From Paramecium tetraurelia (Eukaryota > Ciliophora > Oligohymenophorea > Peniculida > Parameciidae): a stretch of 64,000 nucleotides of DNA. The notes under the pieces were generated by a model, which saw only the letters and a program-made list of their open reading frames with translations, did not search any database and was not told the origin of the DNA. Location: contig NW_001798988.1 of the NCBI RefSeq assembly GCF_000165425.1, positions 13,204 through 77,203 on the forward strand, given 5' to 3'. Below, in pieces: positions 61,601-64,000 of the stretch. Each line of letters opens with the position of its first letter. The first letter of the stretch is position 1. Position numbers and translations under genes: made by a program.

Positions 61601-64000
61601 AAATTTATATATGGGGAGTGTTTCTCATGTTATAAATCATGCATTACATTTAGCCCAGATGATAAATCTATAATTTTGGGAGGATCAGATGGGGCTGATC
61701 AACTTTAGATAACAATAGAATATTAAGAAATTGAAAACCAATTGAAATAATAGGTTGATAATAAATCAAAGGTAAATGTTAGTGCAACTAATTCAAAAGT
61801 AAATCCTAAGCGTTAGAATGCAAAAGGAGATGAGAAGGAAGTTCAATAAAGTTAAATAGGTTAATAAAGTTAAATAGGTTCAAATATATAGAGAAGAGAA
61901 TCATAAAAGGTGACCATTAAATTGTTACCTGATGTTATTGTTTCTCCTGATTAATTTACTTCTTTGATTGATGAACATGTAGTTAGTGTAAAATGTGCAA
62001 AAATTGTAGTTTTTTAGCATTATACTAACACCTTCTCTATCTGCAATCCGACTGATAAAAAAGTTGAGACTCACGAATCAAGATTGTAGAGAATGACTTG
62101 CTTAGATATCAATAAGGATAACACATTGATTGCCATAGGAGGTTATTAAGGTGAAATTCATATATTTTAAGTGAATTCAATAGATTCATTTTTTGGTTTA
62201 GAAGGTCATAAAGATTATGTATCACAATTATAGTTTTCAAGAGATGGAAAAAAATTGGTTACTTGTTCTTGGGATAGAACTATAAGATTGTGGAATACAC
62301 AATAGTAATCATAGATCAGCCAAACTTCATTTTATTTGAAGCCAAAAGTTCTCTCTTTAAGTTAAATAAGTGATACATCATTAGCATTGACAGGATTTTC
62401 TGATGGTTTAATTTAAATGTGGGACTTGGAAAGTTCTGATTCTAAATTGGATTAAGAAAAGGGACATAGTTTGAAAATAACCTGTGCCATATTTTCACCA
62501 GATGGCAAATTCATCATCTCTGGATCGTTTGACAAAACAATCAAAGTTTGGAATATTTAGACTGGCCAATAAGATCAAAATCTAGTTAAACATACATAGG
62601 CCATTACTGCTTTATCTATATCGAACGATTCACAATTATTATGTTCAGGTAGCTTAGATGGATACATATACCTTTGGGATTTCTAAAAATTCAAGTTCTT
62701 ATAGGAGATTAAACATTATGGATCTGAAATTCTAGACATAAAAATTATTCTGTTTAATAATGAATATAGAATCTTGAGTCAAACTAATGAAGAGACTGCT
62801 CAATTATGGTTTAATAATGATTACCAAGAGTATTATTTACTTTATGATTACGATGAATAATAGAAGGAGAAAAGAAAGATGCTTGGATATGAATGTAAGG
62901 AAATACTGAATCTGTCTAAGGGTCTATAAGTGGATGTGGGAAGGAGTTACAATATACTATATTATTTTTTGAGAGATTAGAAGATAAGTGCATTAGAATC
63001 TAGTTTTGATAACTAGAACAAGTTGATTGGAACTGACAAGGGAATCCTCTTGATTATTCAATGGAATGGGTAATCTTAGTAGAGGATTGTTTCTTAGAAT
63101 AAACCATTAGAAATCATCAAAACTATTAATCACAAATATTTTCTCACCATCACTGAGTAGAAAATACAGATATGGAAATTTTCGGATTACCTAATCAGAG
63201 ATACAGTAATAAGTGGGGATTGGAAAATCGTTGATCTTTTTGTTTGCAATGATAATATCTATTGTGGAGGTAACATCATTGAGATTTGGAATGTCCATCA
63301 GAAGACTAAATTGATAAAGAAAATTACTCCGACTGATTCCTTATCAGCTATTGGATACGATCAGAATAAAAATATTGTATATGCTGGACTAAATAATGGG
63401 TCAGTAATAATTTTCGATGTTTCCTACAATAATCAATCGGTATTCAGTGCTCATGATGGATAAGTCAAAAAGATTCAGTGGTTGAATTCTAAGAATATGT
63501 TATTTACTGGAGGGGATGATTGGAAACTTAAATTATGGGATTCATAGAACAATCTATTGAAAGAAGTGTCTGTTGACAATCCTATCTAATCGTTTTTTGT
63601 GTCCCTAGATGAGACTTATTATATTTTATAGTAACTTAATTCAGTGTCTTTATGGGACTTAGATAATTTAGAACGTGTAGAATACATGGTTAATATTTAG
63701 AAAACTTCCAAGGTTTTAGCAGTTTTTCCAAATTAGTAGGTGTTTTGGACAGAAGATACTCAGGTATCAGTGTTGCCCATCATGAATAAAAAGATTAAAT
63801 TTTCATTACTATAGTCCAACAGATCCCATTTTTCTTCGACCATTGCAACAACTGATAAAATGATATTGACAGCTGACCACAAAGGAAGTATATTCTTTTG
63901 GAATTTTGATGGAGAGAAGATTAAGTAACCCATAGTTTTGGACAAAAATGAATTGAGATCTATGGCTATATCTCAGGATTATACTAAAGTCATTCTAGGA
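55649..64000 (+). CDS. Giant NACHT-pentapeptide-WD40 STAND protein, 3' partial
   Basis: One open frame of at least 2,784 codons runs from ATG 55649 past the right edge. The first about 1,230 residues are helical and unlike known effector domains. The NACHT-type NTPase follows: Walker A GQAGSGKST (about 1264), Walker B LIIILDSYDEL (about 1345), TTSRSE sensor, and a helical part with SFNHKSLQEFLVAKWF, a hallmark of NACHT/STAND winged-helix ends. Around 1850-1890 there is a short pentapeptide-like stretch (NNANFFNCNFTSSVF). From about 1920 come WD40 repeats (GHKDYVSQLQFSRDGKKLVT, CSWDRTIRLW, FSPDGKFIISGSFDKTIKVW, WLNSKNMLFTGGDDWKLKLW). STAND proteins are ATP-driven switches that oligomerise on ligand binding; the propeller is the likely sensor. 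Confidence 0.9.
61845..61880 (+). repeat. 18-bp exact tandem duplication inside the NACHT-WD40 gene
   Basis: The 18-mer aataaagttaaataggtt occurs twice in direct succession (61845-61862 and 61863-61880). It encodes two copies of a Q/S/I/G hexapeptide in a polar loop of the propeller, in frame. Confidence 0.9.

Overview
The window reads as somatic (macronuclear) chromosome of a ciliate of the Paramecium type. The sequence is very AT-rich. Long reading frames open only when TAA and TAG are read as glutamine and TGA is the sole stop. Frames of recognisable proteins are joined by tiny introns of 22-37 nt that begin with GT (almost all GTA). Intergenic gaps are often shorter than 100 bp, and two divergent gene pairs have start codons only 8 and 11 bp apart. 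No rRNA, tRNA, transposon or CRISPR array was seen. I placed 47 introns from frame continuity; 36 end in TAG, 10 in AAG and one in CAG. Exon lengths of every spliced model add up to a multiple of three.

Layout. 1-8.9 kb: a beta/gamma-crystallin-like protein (cut by the left edge), a Q-rich repeat protein divergent from an N/Q-rich protein, a ZNRD2-like zinc-ribbon protein, a coiled-coil protein, and two tandem genes sharing a cysteine-rich C-terminal module. 9-17 kb: a kinesin fused to an RCC1-type propeller, two small unknown proteins, a secreted thioredoxin-fold (PDI-like) protein divergent from a TMEM208/SND2-like protein, and a six-helix membrane protein. 17.4-26.4 kb: one 2,956-residue CFAP47-type ciliary protein. 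26.5-38.5 kb: a dense housekeeping block with a RING protein, a coiled-coil protein, an AAMP-like WD40 protein, proteasome beta-4, PRMT5, CLPTM1 and several unknowns. 38.6-48.3 kb: two tiny paralogous MGC (predicted myristoylated) proteins, a 1,618-residue PAS-like membrane protein, and a TRAPPC11-like trafficking protein. 48.9-64 kb: an RBR ubiquitin ligase with a helicase-like N-terminus, an EF-hand/PIP-kinase fusion, and a giant NACHT-pentapeptide-WD40 STAND protein that runs off the right edge.

The genes do not form one pathway. Themes are cilia and microtubules (CFAP47, kinesin-RCC1), ER and secretory membrane biology (PDI-like, TMEM208-like, CLPTM1, TRAPPC11-like), protein turnover (PSMB4, RING, RBR) and signalling (PRMT5, EF-hand PIP kinase, NACHT-WD40). 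The most unusual items are the domain fusions, the MGC microprotein pair, the tandem cysteine-module genes, the stopless 24-nt intron and the near-abutting divergent starts. All family calls rest on motifs read by eye; no database search was run.
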